From Athripsodes cinereus (lineage: Eukaryota > Arthropoda > Insecta > Trichoptera > Leptoceridae), in assembly GCA_947579605.1 (NCBI GenBank), contig OX388312.1, forward strand, positions 868,001 to 932,000: a stretch of DNA of 64,000 bases, in the 5' to 3' direction. Position 1 is the first letter of the stretch. Every line of letters starts with the position of its first letter. The position numbers and the translations under genes were made by a program. This document shows positions 60,101-63,596 of this stretch, in pieces. The notes under the pieces are model-generated. The model was not told the origin of the DNA. It saw only the letters and a program-made list of their open reading frames with translations, and searched no databases.

Positions 60101-60272
60101 CATTGGGAGTATTTTTCTTGATGACTTGTAGAAGAATTTGCTCCACATTATGGTGAGCAATAGAAGGAACGTGTTGGGACCAGTTGATATTAGAAACAAT
60201 ACTCGATAATGGCAGGTGTGCCTTGAGCTTAATCTCCGCAGTGCATGAACTCCTCAACACTTTACAACATAT
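10592..60272 (-). CDS. PRKDC: DNA-dependent protein kinase catalytic subunit (DNA-PKcs), 53 exons, 5' end missing
   Basis: This is the giant PI3K-like protein kinase that is recruited by Ku to DNA double-strand breaks in the nucleus and drives non-homologous end joining. Fifty-three exons chain in one frame to 11790 nt, giving 3929 residues plus a TAA stop at 10592-10594; human DNA-PKcs is about 4130 residues, so roughly 110-130 N-terminal residues are missing. Diagnostic strings, numbered from the first residue seen here, are RKGDYPDIQI (2646-2655), GQYDG (3538-3542), FLVKFGEDLRQD (3588-3599), GIGDRHLSN (3746-3754), IDFGHSFG (3767-3774) and LPVPELIPFRL (3780-3790). The last is typical of DNA-PKcs rather than ATM, ATR, mTOR or SMG1. 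All splice sites are GT-AG and all phases agree. Introns range from under 100 bp to about 3.3 kb. The first exon seen lacks a start codon and begins at an acceptor, so the gene continues upstream. Exon coordinates are given in the six segment entries. Identity is very secure; individual boundaries are slightly less so. Confidence 0.95.
12558..12812 (-). mobile_element. SINE family A copy, near full length
   Basis: Minus-strand copy ending GGGATATGCCGTGATGG followed by a TAG-type repeat tail. It carries the whole recurrent body: a head with TCCCACTCTTCTGCGTAAG, a middle with GATGAGGTTTGCCACCC, and a CCCCA...TGGGG tail. It starts about 30 bp upstream of the acceptor of PRKDC exon 50. Many other copies lie in the window. 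Confidence 0.75.
13255..13620 (-). repeat. SINE family A fragment interrupted by a hAT MITE
   Basis: The family A body (ATGTAAACATACAGG and AAGACATTCAG strings on the plus strand) is broken at 13378 by the hAT-like MITE. Confidence 0.55.
13378..13602. mobile_element. hAT-type MITE, 225 bp
   Basis: Ends are CAGTATTTCCCAAACTTG and, inverted, CAGTGGTTCCCAAAGTTA. A perfect 8-bp duplication, GTATAGAT, is at 13370-13377 and 13603-13610. The interior is rich in GGTGGGTC and GACCCA motifs. No ORF. Confidence 0.88.
13618..13755 (+). repeat. SINE/LINE family B-like tail
   Basis: GGTTAGTTGAAAGAGATGGCG then GATAAACTCGACC, ending GTACAGTAAAGAATGAATAAA. This is a divergent relative of the family B tail, with an AATA-repeat end. 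Confidence 0.6.
15861..27726 (-). CDS. PRKDC: PRKDC segment: FAT domain (exons 33-46)
   Basis: Exons, 5' to 3', are 27726-27584, 27056-26749, 26074-25905, 24641-24339, 23474-23284, 22576-22410, 22052-21864, 21184-21054, 20055-19870, 19394-19182, 18420-18263, 17646-17453, 17009-16894 and 15995-15861. They encode about residues 2622-3489. The FAT domain is the helical collar that packs round the kinase in all PIKKs. Exon 33 carries RKGDYPDIQI, the best match to the vertebrate DNA-PKcs string at the start of this domain, and the next exon opens RDPIFSKNLF as in vertebrates (RDPI-AKQLF). Later exons are leucine-rich, helical and weakly conserved. Exon 39 has an acidic run of five glutamates. Several exons here are tightly flanked by LINE fragments, for example exon 39 beside 21735-21860. 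Confidence 0.93.
16080..16180 (-). repeat. tRNA-like SINE fragment
   Basis: Plus strand GGGATTCGAACC is the complement of a pol III box B (GGTTCGAATCC), followed by a degenerate tRNA-like stretch. Not a functional tRNA. Confidence 0.45.
16656..16850. mobile_element. hAT-type MITE, 195 bp
   Basis: Ends CAGTTTTTCTCAACC and, inverted, CAGTGTTTCCCTTGG. Flanking octamers GTCTAACC (16648-16655) and ATCAAACC (16851-16858) agree at 6 of 8. GCCCCACCGG is repeated inside. Confidence 0.7.
17822..18020. mobile_element. Palindromic MITE inside a SINE A copy
   Basis: Arms of about 50 bp begin GTCGGTGCATGCATAATTTG and end with the inverse. The flanks (ACATGCGTCTTTATTATAT and TATATGCAGTTAG) are the two halves of a SINE A copy that reads on to GGGATATGCCGTGTTGG, so the insertion split that SINE. 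Confidence 0.75.
18701..19038. mobile_element. Inverted-repeat MITE (ACCATATAAGG family)
   Basis: Left arm has AACACACAAAACTACCATA and AGAAAAGACAAC; the right arm is its inverse (GTCTTTTCTGAGCC...GTAGTTTCGTGTG). Relatives are at 41693-41936 and, as fragments, near 11790-11830 and 47420-47485. Confidence 0.65.
19545..19680 (+). repeat. SINE family B tail copy
   Basis: AGTTGGAAGATATCGC, loop, GCGATAAACTCGCCCATTG and a final AATAAAGTTTATTATTATTA. The stem TATCGC (19575-19580) pairs perfectly with GCGATA (19587-19592). Confidence 0.75.
20275..20405 (-). repeat. SINE family B tail copy
   Basis: Minus strand reads GTTAGTTGGAAGATATCG, then CGATAAACTCGCCCATTG, ending near AATAAAGTTTATC. Part of the intron before exon 41; the remaining intron to 21053 is AT-rich with nothing else recognised. 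Confidence 0.65.
21400..21495 (+). repeat. MITE fragment (GAGCCGGCTTTCAAGAGC family)
   Basis: Contains CGAGCCGGCTTTCAAGAGC and CTCATCATCAGGC. The same core occurs near 12200, 14080, 37245, 38560 and 40720, in some copies inside a foldback. Confidence 0.55.
21735..21860 (-). repeat. LINE-A 3' fragment next to PRKDC exon 39
   Basis: Minus-strand LINE-A tail (TCATGCCGTATCTCATG to CACTCATACAATTTCTC on the plus strand) ending within a few bases of the exon 39 donor at 21863. Confidence 0.6.
23050..23280 (-). repeat. LINE-A C-terminal fragment next to PRKDC exon 37
   Basis: Plus strand TCTATCCAGAACAATCCTC and TACCAACCACTCTTCTC match the LINE-A reverse-strand sequence near 61340-61450. It abuts the donor of exon 37. 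Confidence 0.6.
23690..23820 (+). repeat. LINE-A 3' tail with ATAG repeats
   Basis: AATGTGGAGGAAGCGAAAG through CCTGGGACACGGCGTGAGG, followed by GATA/TAGA tetramer repeats. Plus orientation, opposite to the gene. Confidence 0.7.
25200..25850. repeat. ATT-rich low-complexity stretch
   Basis: About 650 bp of irregular TTATTATTATT-type sequence in the intron between exons 35 and 36, ending GTAAAAGGCTTG...AAATAAATAAATA. That end resembles repeat tails near 41110 and 60410. The rest of the intron to 24642 shows no recognised feature. Confidence 0.55.
26440..26735 (+). repeat. LINE-A C-terminal fragment, frame still open
   Basis: A 79-codon open stretch encodes the LINE-A C-terminus (M-T-K-R-I-Y-L-T-E-W-R, D-H-V/E-H-V-D-Q-I, A-Y-P-I-W-D-T-A). 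It lies just below exon 34 in the opposite orientation. A 5'-truncated retroposed piece, not a host exon. Confidence 0.75.
27107..27423. mobile_element. TTAA-flanked MITE (piggyBac-like), 317 bp
   Basis: Ends CCGCCCTACCTGCA and, inverted, CCACCCTACCTACA, each directly next to TTAA (27103-27106 and 27424-27427). TTAA duplication points to piggyBac-type mobilisation. No ORF. Confidence 0.75.
28291..28553 (+). mobile_element. tRNA-headed SINE, family B
   Basis: The head has a pol III box A (TGGTGCAGAGG, 28297-28307) and box B (GGTTCGATTCC, 28340-28350), 43 bp apart. A short body follows, then the tail TTAGTTGGAAGATATTGCG and an end of AATAAAGTTTATTATTATT. Stem TATTGC (28432-28437) pairs with GCAATA (28444-28449). 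It lies in the intron between PRKDC exons 32 and 33. Too divergent in the stems to be a functional tRNA gene. Confidence 0.85.
28554..28660 (+). repeat. Older SINE-body repeat
   Basis: TTTAGTGCAT...ATGTGTAT and ATAATACAAGATTCATATC match, in inverse orientation, 60820-60935 (GAT ATCAATCTTGTATTATG), part of the split SINE at the far end of the window. Confidence 0.6.
28683..31224 (-). CDS. PRKDC: PRKDC segment: phosphorylation-cluster linker (exons 28-32)
   Basis: Exons, 5' to 3', are 31224-30936, 30251-30081, 29730-29476, 29081-28947 and 28789-28683, coding residues 2303-2621. Exon 30 holds LLAPMFAET (2467-2475), the counterpart of the vertebrate string just before the ABCDE autophosphorylation cluster. 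The human TQ at that point is replaced by T-I. About 23 residues on lies a dense S/TQ group, ATQISSQIQSQ, with T2498, S2502 and S2506 each followed by Q. Exon 28 has a second serine/threonine-rich stretch with one SQ at S2312. Exons 31 and 32 are basic and low in hydrophobic residues, as expected for the flexible linker before FAT. The functional reading as an autophosphorylation cluster is inference from position and motif. Confidence 0.9.
30461..30712. mobile_element. Imperfect palindromic MITE
   Basis: Left arm carries AGTGATCATTG, TAGGTAATTTGA and ATGTCTTTCGACTTAT; the right arm carries the inverted forms (AAGTCGAAAGACG, TCAAATTACCTA, AGTGATCATTG in direct sense at the very end). No ORF. 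Confidence 0.5.
31562..43489 (-). CDS. PRKDC: PRKDC segment: middle HEAT region (exons 18-27)
   Basis: Exons, 5' to 3', are 43489-43251, 41612-41446, 40409-40204, 40007-39864, 39017-38872, 37711-37537, 37079-36843, 36228-36025, 32691-32545 and 32468-31562. They code about residues 1446-2302, an alpha-helical solenoid of HEAT type with low sequence conservation. Exon 27 is unusually long (907 nt, about 302 codons). The intron between exons 25 and 26 (32692-36024) is the longest and holds the 2.7-kb hAT-like element. Assignment rests on the unbroken phase chain between the diagnostic ends rather than on local motifs, although exon 19 (SSEFPPGSPERESYLSLY) resembles the vertebrate region by composition. 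Confidence 0.88.
33267..33940 (+). repeat. 71-bp tandem array, left arm
   Basis: Ten CCATCACGGCAT-type anchors at 33278, 33356, 33427, 33498, 33569, 33640, 33711, 33782, 33853 and 33924: spacing 78 once, then 71 throughout. Units from 33427 to 33782 repeat in a pattern of three variants, a 213-bp higher-order period. Confidence 0.92.
34875..35260 (-). repeat. 71-bp tandem array, right arm
   Basis: Inverse of the left array. Anchors GATGGTATAG at 34875, 34948, 35019, 35090 and 35161, with a degenerate one (GATGGGATAG) at 35232: spacing 73, then 71. Confidence 0.9.
35666..35790 (+). repeat. Family B tail, right part, split by the hAT-like element
   Basis: Continues GGTTAGTTGGAAG (32943-32955) as ATATCGCTTGTGCGATAAAC and ends AATAAAGTTTATTATTATTA. 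Stem TATCGC (35667-35672) pairs with GCGATA (35677-35682). Confidence 0.8.
37929..38003 (+). repeat. 37-bp direct duplication
   Basis: Two adjacent copies of a unit starting GAAGCGAGGAATGCTGC and ending CACTCTAGAT, apparently identical. In the intron between exons 22 and 23; the rest of that intron holds SINE A pieces (about 38080-38165) and a foldback (38516-38643). Confidence 0.85.
38516..38643. mobile_element. Foldback MITE
   Basis: Arms GTAATAATAAAACAGGATAT and the inverse of GTAATAAAACACAATATAT enclose GAAAGCCGACTCGC. Related to 40587-40809. Confidence 0.6.
39230..39352 (+). repeat. CA microsatellite and 25-bp minisatellite
   Basis: A short CACACA run is followed by four units beginning GGACACA at 39264, 39289, 39314 and 39339 (period 25), each ending AGTACCCTTTTT except the last. 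Confidence 0.85.
39470..39745 (-). repeat. LINE-A 3' fragment
   Basis: Plus strand AGAGAGAACGGAATGCCAAA and CACTCTTTCTTTCAGACAA match the LINE-A 3' region (61070-61270) in the same orientation. Frame broken. Confidence 0.65.
40587..40809. mobile_element. Foldback MITE, 223 bp
   Basis: Arms AAGATAAAATTGAAAAAAAC and the inverse of CAATTTTATCTT, with AGTTAACTT and AAGTTAACT inside and a TAATCG/CGATTA core. Same family as 38516-38643. The remaining intron to 41445 is AT-rich with no recognised gene. Confidence 0.6.
41693..41936. mobile_element. Inverted-repeat MITE (ACCATATAAGG family)
   Basis: Arms AACTACCATATAAGGCTTAG and its inverse; inner arms GGACTTGAGCCCGC and TTAATTGGACAAAGC also pair. 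Lies directly beside the next MITE. Confidence 0.7.
41947..42422. mobile_element. MITE with CGAGGGGTGAAAGG ends, 476 bp
   Basis: Ends CGAGGGGTGAAAGGCTATTT and the inverse, arms about 38 bp and near perfect, flanked on both sides by ATAT. The inner TCATTTTCGGCAAAA also appears in the MITE at 50501-51070, so the two are related. Confidence 0.8.
42785..43085 (+). repeat. LINE-A C-terminal fragment
   Basis: Degraded plus-strand copy with TGTTGTGAATAGAATGTGTG, AGGATGACAAAGAG and ATGAATGTGGAGAAAGC. Frame broken. Confidence 0.6.
43600..43895 (+). pseudogene. LINE C-terminal fragment with a cysteine-histidine knuckle
   Basis: Plus strand encodes, with frame breaks, C-D-C-G-A-Q-S-Q-T-I-Q-H-L-V-E-E-C-P, the CCHC-like motif found after the reverse transcriptase in Jockey- and R1-like LINEs. 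It is not the same element as LINE-A. Confidence 0.6.
44062..45575 (-). CDS. PRKDC: PRKDC exon 17, a single 1514-nt exon (504 codons)
   Basis: One uninterrupted exon carries residues 941-1445. It begins after a CAG acceptor with YRKRGGFLIFTNI and ends W-I-I-Q before a GTATAA donor. The protein is helical and leucine/isoleucine-rich, with no recognisable motif beyond the HEAT solenoid. It is ten times the typical exon length in this gene. The equivalent vertebrate stretch is divided among many exons, so lineage-specific intron loss is likely; this is inference. Phase fits both neighbours (2 nt at the start complete a codon, and it ends on a full codon). Confidence 0.92.
45620..45930. repeat. 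SINE family A pieces
   Basis: Plus strand AATAGAGTGGGAAACCTATTC...CCACGGGAC is the inverse of the family head; 45885-45930 carries TCTGCTGGC...GAGATATGCTGGGATGGTA from the tail. Confidence 0.5.
46141..60272 (-). CDS. PRKDC: PRKDC segment: N-terminal HEAT region (exons 1-16 of those visible)
   Basis: Exons, 5' to 3', are 60272-60074, 59186-59086, 58906-58756, 58003-57786, 57122-56880, 55858-55694, 55485-55375, 55044-54811, 54074-53748, 53413-53294, 52627-52514, 51718-51538, 51249-51089, 47745-47625, 47195-46993 and 46312-46141, coding residues 1-940. The join of the first two exons gives LNKELFLLGLLCEKHPEV, matching the vertebrate region around residues 175-190. Exon 14 (IYLDSLIPRVKDLSL, then VTACQVLHSLI) closely follows the vertebrate FLPRV...ACELLHSMV segment. 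The first exon seen starts at an acceptor in phase 0. No earlier coding exon was recognised between 60273 and 64000. Exon boundaries at 55858 and 59186 use AAG acceptors. Confidence 0.9.
46340..46720 (+). repeat. Unclassified dispersed repeat, once coding
   Basis: GCACTGGGTAGAAGTGGAATC and CCACACCTTAGATCCTCCC recur near 16290 (GCGCTGGGTAGAAGTAGAATC). A 60-codon open stretch suggests a transposon ORF remnant; family not recognised. Confidence 0.45.
47225..47385 (+). pseudogene. LINE C-terminal fragment
   Basis: Plus-strand frame gives S-L-D-R-D-E-T-C-G-E-L, then R-V-A-Q-D-R-E-A-F-A-R-V-I-A-N-V, a typical terminal segment of RTE-type reverse transcriptase proteins. Confidence 0.5.
48072..48334. 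mobile_element. Near-perfect palindromic MITE, 263 bp
   Basis: Two arms of about 115 bp (GCGGCGTACAGAGAGCTGG at the left, its inverse at the right) around a short core near CATGGACGGG. Both arms carry open frames on both strands as a result of the symmetry; no gene is implied. Confidence 0.8.
48397..48525 (-). repeat. LINE 3' UTR fragment, shared with 52660
   Basis: TAATATTCATCACAATTTCAAATATATT and AAAATAAAACAGTTAATAA match 52690-52750 closely. Confidence 0.55.
48712..50449 (-). mobile_element. 5'-truncated RTE-like LINE
   Basis: Minus-strand insertion with an 11-bp duplication TTACAAGATAT (48701-48711 and 50450-50460) and a 3' end of GATGAT repeats. It carries an open reverse transcriptase frame from its 5' edge to 48729, inserted in the intron between exons 13 and 14. 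Confidence 0.88.
48729..50449 (-). CDS. Reverse transcriptase of the RTE-like LINE, N-terminus missing
   Basis: About 570 codons of open frame. Reverse transcriptase blocks in order are NKAPGEDGIHAELLK, KKGNPLECGNYRGITLL, CCFIDYEKAFDS, TTGVRQGCILAPF, and the catalytic EYADDLALF. An H-L-T-K-A-Q-E-R-K region and a thumb-like C-terminus follow. The apurinic endonuclease and upstream part are absent. The frame is open across the catalytic core, so the copy is young or recently truncated. The ORF appears to extend past 50449 into flanking DNA, but the target duplication marks the true edge. Family RTE or close; could be a neighbouring clade. Confidence 0.82.
50501..51067. mobile_element. MITE with CGATGGCTTAGAGCACAG ends
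   Basis: Ends CGATGGCTTAGAGCACAGAT and the inverse, flanked on both sides by ATAT, arms about 37 bp. The inner ACTCATTTTCGGTAAAA links it to 41947-42422. The core is AT-rich. Confidence 0.75.
52660..53090 (-). pseudogene. Degraded LINE C-terminus and 3' UTR
   Basis: Minus strand gives, with stops, L-D-R-S-F-V-C-P-S-V-R-L-S-N and L-P-D-T-I-K-C-D-D, the R-L-x-N-x-L-P-x-x-I-K pattern common to the end of CR1/L2/Jockey-like proteins. Fills the intron between exons 10 and 11. Confidence 0.5.
54160..54690 (-). pseudogene. CR1/L2-like LINE C-terminal fragment
   Basis: Minus strand encodes VVSRLDYCNIICTGLP, H-I-T-P-L-L-K-V-H-K-A-L-N-G-T-A-P, ERSFSVAGPTAWNQLP and F-R-S-K-L-K-T-L-L-F, the classic terminal segment of CR1/L2-type reverse transcriptases. 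It ends in TTATTATTA repeats. The frame happens to stay open into PRKDC exon 8, but the exon 8 donor at 54810 is sound. Confidence 0.85.
56552..56699. mobile_element. Palindromic MITE, 148 bp
   Basis: Ends GGTCGTAGACAAACCGCAC and, inverted, GGCCGTAGACAAACCGCAC, arms about 40 bp. Flanked by CCTGG on both sides (56547-56551, 56700-56704), a possible 5-bp duplication. Confidence 0.75.
57365..57505 (-). repeat. SINE/LINE family B-like tail copy
   Basis: Minus strand GGGTTAGTTGGAAGAGATGG...GATAAACTCGCCC ending GTACAGTAAAGAATGAATAAA; closest to 13618-13755. The rest of the intron to 57785 has simple repeats, including a G run near 57674. Confidence 0.65.
58229..58685. mobile_element. MITE with GAGATGGTAGGCCCCA ends, 457 bp
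   Basis: Perfect ends GAGATGGTAGGCCCCA and TGGGGCCTACCATCTC, flanked by ATT on both sides. Inside is a second inverted pair (TTCGAATACAAATTT with GGAGTTAGATTTTAT) near 58380-58515. Confidence 0.75.
59250..59725 (+). pseudogene. LINE-B 3' end: degraded reverse transcriptase C-terminus and family B tail
   Basis: Plus-strand frame gives T-H-A-I-R-M-W-N-N-L-P-C-N-I-R-N-S-S-T-L, then V-F-K-N-N-L-K-S, the terminal motif of CR1/Jockey-like proteins. About 170 bp on is GGTTAGCTGGAAGACATTGCC, TCCA, GGCAATAAGCTCGCC and an end of AATAAAGTG...TTATTATTATTATT. The tail is the one found on the tRNA-headed SINE at 28291-28553. Confidence 0.7.
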
Positions 60273-61025
60273 CTGTAATAAAATACACCAGAAATTATTT
60301 TCATTGAGTGAGAGATGAGCTTTGTGGTTGAATCTTAGACAAACAACCAAGAAATCTTCGGTTTGCGTATCCTTCCATTGCCAACTTACTCTATCTTCAG
60401 TACATATTTATTTATTTATTTGGACAATATATGGCATTTAATGCCTTTTACAATATTGATAAATTAAACAATACACCATATTCTTCAATATTAAAAAAAA
60501 TAGTTGAAAACAAAATAAATCACATAAATTAACAAAATTGGGGAACTCTTAATTAACTGGCCAGATCTTATTGTATGTTTCTAATTTATGTATATTGTGT
60601 TCAGTTTTCTGTGAGTGTCTGTATAAAATAAAATAAAATAAGACTAATATTGGTTCAACACAAATACAATTCAGTATTACATCTGTACAGGTACCATTAG
60701 ACTAATTAAAATTCACAATTCTTACTGTAATAGTGTTTATATAATACTTGATTACAGTGTGTAGCAGAAATAATTGGGATGTTGATAAATAAACAAATTT
60801 GTACATACATATATACAACAATATACACAGATTGAACTAGTCACAAACTAAGATATCAATCTTGTATTATGCGTACTAATGCGCCAATACACATATATAC
60901 AATGCACTAAACACATTTAAGTGTAAATCTCAGACACAGGGACAGTGGCGGATCTTTCGGGGCCTATTGATAATGTCTTGTATATGGGTATAATCAGTTT
61001 AAATCAGAGAACTTGTTAAATAAAG

Positions 61026-62563
61026 CTATTACTATACTATACTATACCCTCACGCCGTGTCCCAAGTGGGGTAGGCAGAGAGAACGGAACGCCAAACAGA
61101 TCTATCTTTACACACTTCCTTCGCTTCCTCCACATTCATACAGTTCCTCATACACGCACGTCGGTTCCTCTTACTCAACACGCGGCCGTCCTTGAGAATT
61201 TGATCCACGTGATCAAGCCACGTGGTTCTCGGACGCCCGCGTTTCCTCACACCCTTTCTTTCAGATAAGTATATCCTCTTTGTCATTCTTTCCTCTTTCA
61301 TTCGTTCCACATGACCAAACCATCTCAATTTATTTACACGCATTCTGTCCACAACAGTCTTCTTGCATCCGCTCATTCTTCTAATATCCTCATTCTTCAC
61401 TCTATCACGCAGCGTTTTACCAACCATTCTTCTCAACGATCGCATCTCTACTGCATTTATTCCACTTTCGTCCTTCTTCAACCACGTCCATGTCTCGCTT
61501 GCATACGTAAGTGACGGTACCAGAATGGTATTGTGCACCAGCATTTTAGCCATGTTCGACACATTGTCATTGCTGACAATGGGTCGAAGTGCACCGTTTA
61601 CTCTAGCACCGGCCACTTTCCTTCTTTCAATGTCCCTATCGCATCTTCCATCCCTCGTAAACATACTTCCCAAATATACATACTCACTTACTTGCTCCAA
61701 ACATTCGTCACCAACTTTAATCTCGCAAATCGTTTTTTCATTCTCTCTTTCAAAAACAAGAACTTTCGTCTTCATAACGTTCATTTTCAAACCATTCAAA
61801 TTGCAACTATCATACACACACGTAACAATCTCTTGTAAGTCCCTTTCACTCTCAGCCATTAACACCAAATCATCTGCGTACATCAATGCATTCACCCGGA
61901 ACCCATTCAGCTCGACACCAACATCCATCTCTTTCACAGGTCGCATACAGTAGTCGAAGAATAGGTTGAACAGCCACGGAGACATGACACAACCTTGCTT
62001 CACTCCTTTGGTGAGGACAAACCACTCCGAGAGAGTGTTATTTACCCTCACGCAAGCGGAGCTTCCCACGTAAAGTGAAGATATTGCGCGGATCAACCGG
62101 CTGCTCACCCCATACTCCGACAACACGCGCCACAACCTTTCCCGGTCCACTCGATCATATGCTTTCTCCAGATCCACGAACGCACAAAAAAGCCTCTGGT
62201 GTTTACCCAGAAACTTCTCTATAACCATTCGCAGGGAGAAGATCTGATCGGTGCACCCTCTGCCATTCAAAAAAGCTCCTTGCGCATCCCATATCTTACA
62301 CTCAGTTATCTTTCGTACTCTCTCAATCAAAATTCTACCATACAGTTTCCCTATTGAGCTCAGCAAGCTAATAGCCCGATAACTCCCGCATTCAAGCCTA
62401 GAGCCTTTCCCTTTGTACAAGGGGCAGATGATAGCCCTCTTCCAATCCTCTGGTGTAACACCTTCTCTCCAACAATCGTTGAAAAGCTCCAAACACCACG
62501 CGAGAGCCCCCGGTCCACCAGACTTGATGAGCTCAACGGCAACACAATCATACCCTTGTCGTC
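61026..62563 (-). mobile_element. LINE-A, 5'-truncated
   Basis: A 10-bp duplication TTAAATAAAG lies at 61016-61025 and 62564-62573. The 3' end is GTGAGGGTATAG followed by TATAG repeats. This is the best preserved member of the most common LINE in the window; fragments are at about 440, 5100, 21735, 23050, 23690, 26440, 39470 and 42785. Confidence 0.9.
61050..62563 (-). CDS. Reverse transcriptase of LINE-A, N-terminus missing
   Basis: About 500 codons in one open frame. It starts at the truncation with Q-G-Y-D-C-V-A-V-E-L-I-K, then KGSRLECGSYRAISLL, FCAFVDLEKAYDRVD, TKGVKQGCVMSPW and the catalytic MYADDLVLM. A C-terminal M-R-R-F/L-R-W-F-G-H-V-E-R-M segment and T-T-W-L-D-H-V-D-Q-I-L follow, ending W-D-T-A. 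No endonuclease remains. The catalytic motif and frame are intact. Clade: RTE- or Proto2-like by block spacing; not certain. Confidence 0.85.
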
Positions 62564-62720
62564 TTAAATAAAGAAATGAAAAAAAAAAAAAAATTATATG
62601 TATTGTATGTTATAAATTGAAAAAAAAAATATGTTATAAATAAAATGGCATTGTCTTGTATATGTGTACAATTTTTGCGCCCCCCCTTGACTTTTTTCCG
62701 AATCCACCACTGCCCAGGGA

Positions 62721-63397
62721 AAGGTCAAATTTCATTTTGATCTGGCCGGGAATTGAACCTGAGACCTCATGACTTAAAGGCAAGAGTGTTACCATGTATC
62801 ACACTGTATATTACATTTTAAAGTTTATTGTCTTGTCTAATGTACCGTAGTGTGTAAATCACAGTTTAAAAATATCTCCGTGGTTGAAAGAGCGTATATT
62901 CCCTTTAGAAAATAACAATATTAGTAGGTGTTAATTCTCTCGTGCATGGCATTAACAGTATAAGTCAAATTTCAACATTTTACAGGAGAGCATTTTAAAG
63001 TTTTTAAAATAAGCTTCTGAAGTCAAATATTGATATAAAGACGTGAAATTTACAATTTCAATGTAAAATGTGTATTATTTTGTTACTGTGTATACAAAAG
63101 TTTAAAAAAAACTTAAATAAAAGATTAAATTGACTTGTACTCATAGATTCTGATATAAAAATGACATATACTATTAGATTCTTACATATACTATTGATGT
63201 CAGTTGTGTTGGTATCTGGTTTCAGTGACATATACTGTTAGATTCTTACATATACTGTTGATGTCAGTTGTGTTGGTATTTTGTTTGTGACGTATACTAC
63301 TAAATGCAACTTTTTCATAGGCTAGCTCTAAAAATAATATTAAAAATCATCCAATTTCATAAAAACAGACACTTCTTTGGAAGACTAAAAAACATAG
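62721..63397. other. AT-rich stretch without a gene
   Basis: Holds the SINE head (to about 62830) and the tandem duplication at 63162-63302; otherwise nothing recognised on either strand. Confidence 0.5.
63162..63302 (+). repeat. Tandem duplication, period 62-64 bp
   Basis: Two and a bit units, TGACATATACTATTAGATTC at 63162 and a near copy at 63226, with a third start at 63288. GATGTCAGTTGTGTTGGTA is in both full units. Confidence 0.85.
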
Positions 63398-63411
63398 GTA
63401 CTTCGCTTTGT

Positions 63412-63582
63412 GAAAAAATTAAGACATTTTACATCTTAAATTCAGCGATGAGGTTTGCCACCCATCCTGAATGTCTTGTTTTTATATTGGCACGGAGAGG
63501 ACAGCTTGCATGTTTTATATGCAGCTGGTCTGCTGGCTACCCCACTTGTGGGATATGCCGTGATGGTATAGTAGTAGTAGTA
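63412..63582 (+). mobile_element. SINE family A copy with a 14-bp target duplication
   Basis: Flanked by GTACTTCGCTTTGT at 63398-63411 and 63583-63596. Body: TTAAATTCAGCGATGAGG, TGGCACGGAGAGGACAGC, TACCCCACTTGTGGGATATG and a tail GTAGTAGTAGTAG. The head seen in the 12558 copy is absent, so this is a 5'-truncated retroposition. Confidence 0.9.
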
Positions 63583-63596
63583 GTACTTCGCTTTGT

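Larger units (their letters stand above)
60943..62712. mobile_element. hAT-like element carrying a LINE insertion
   Basis: Ends CAGTGGCGGATCTTTCGGGG and, inverted, CAGTGGTGGATTCGG. Flanking octamers CACAGGGA (60935-60942) and CCCAGGGA (62713-62720) match at 7 of 8. Without the LINE it is about 220 bp, with GTCTTGTATATG repeated in inverse near both ends. Confidence 0.75.
60820..62850 (-). mobile_element. tRNA-like SINE split by a hAT-like element
   Basis: Body part at about 60820-60942 and tRNA-like head at 62713-62830. The minus strand of the head reads GGTTCAATTCCC (box B-like) after CTTTAAGTCATGAGGTCTC. Together they make one minus-strand SINE interrupted at CACAGGGA/CCCAGGGA. Confidence 0.6.

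Noticed and set aside
61363..61953. 196-codon plus-strand ORF
   Set aside because: It is the antisense shadow of the LINE-A reverse transcriptase.
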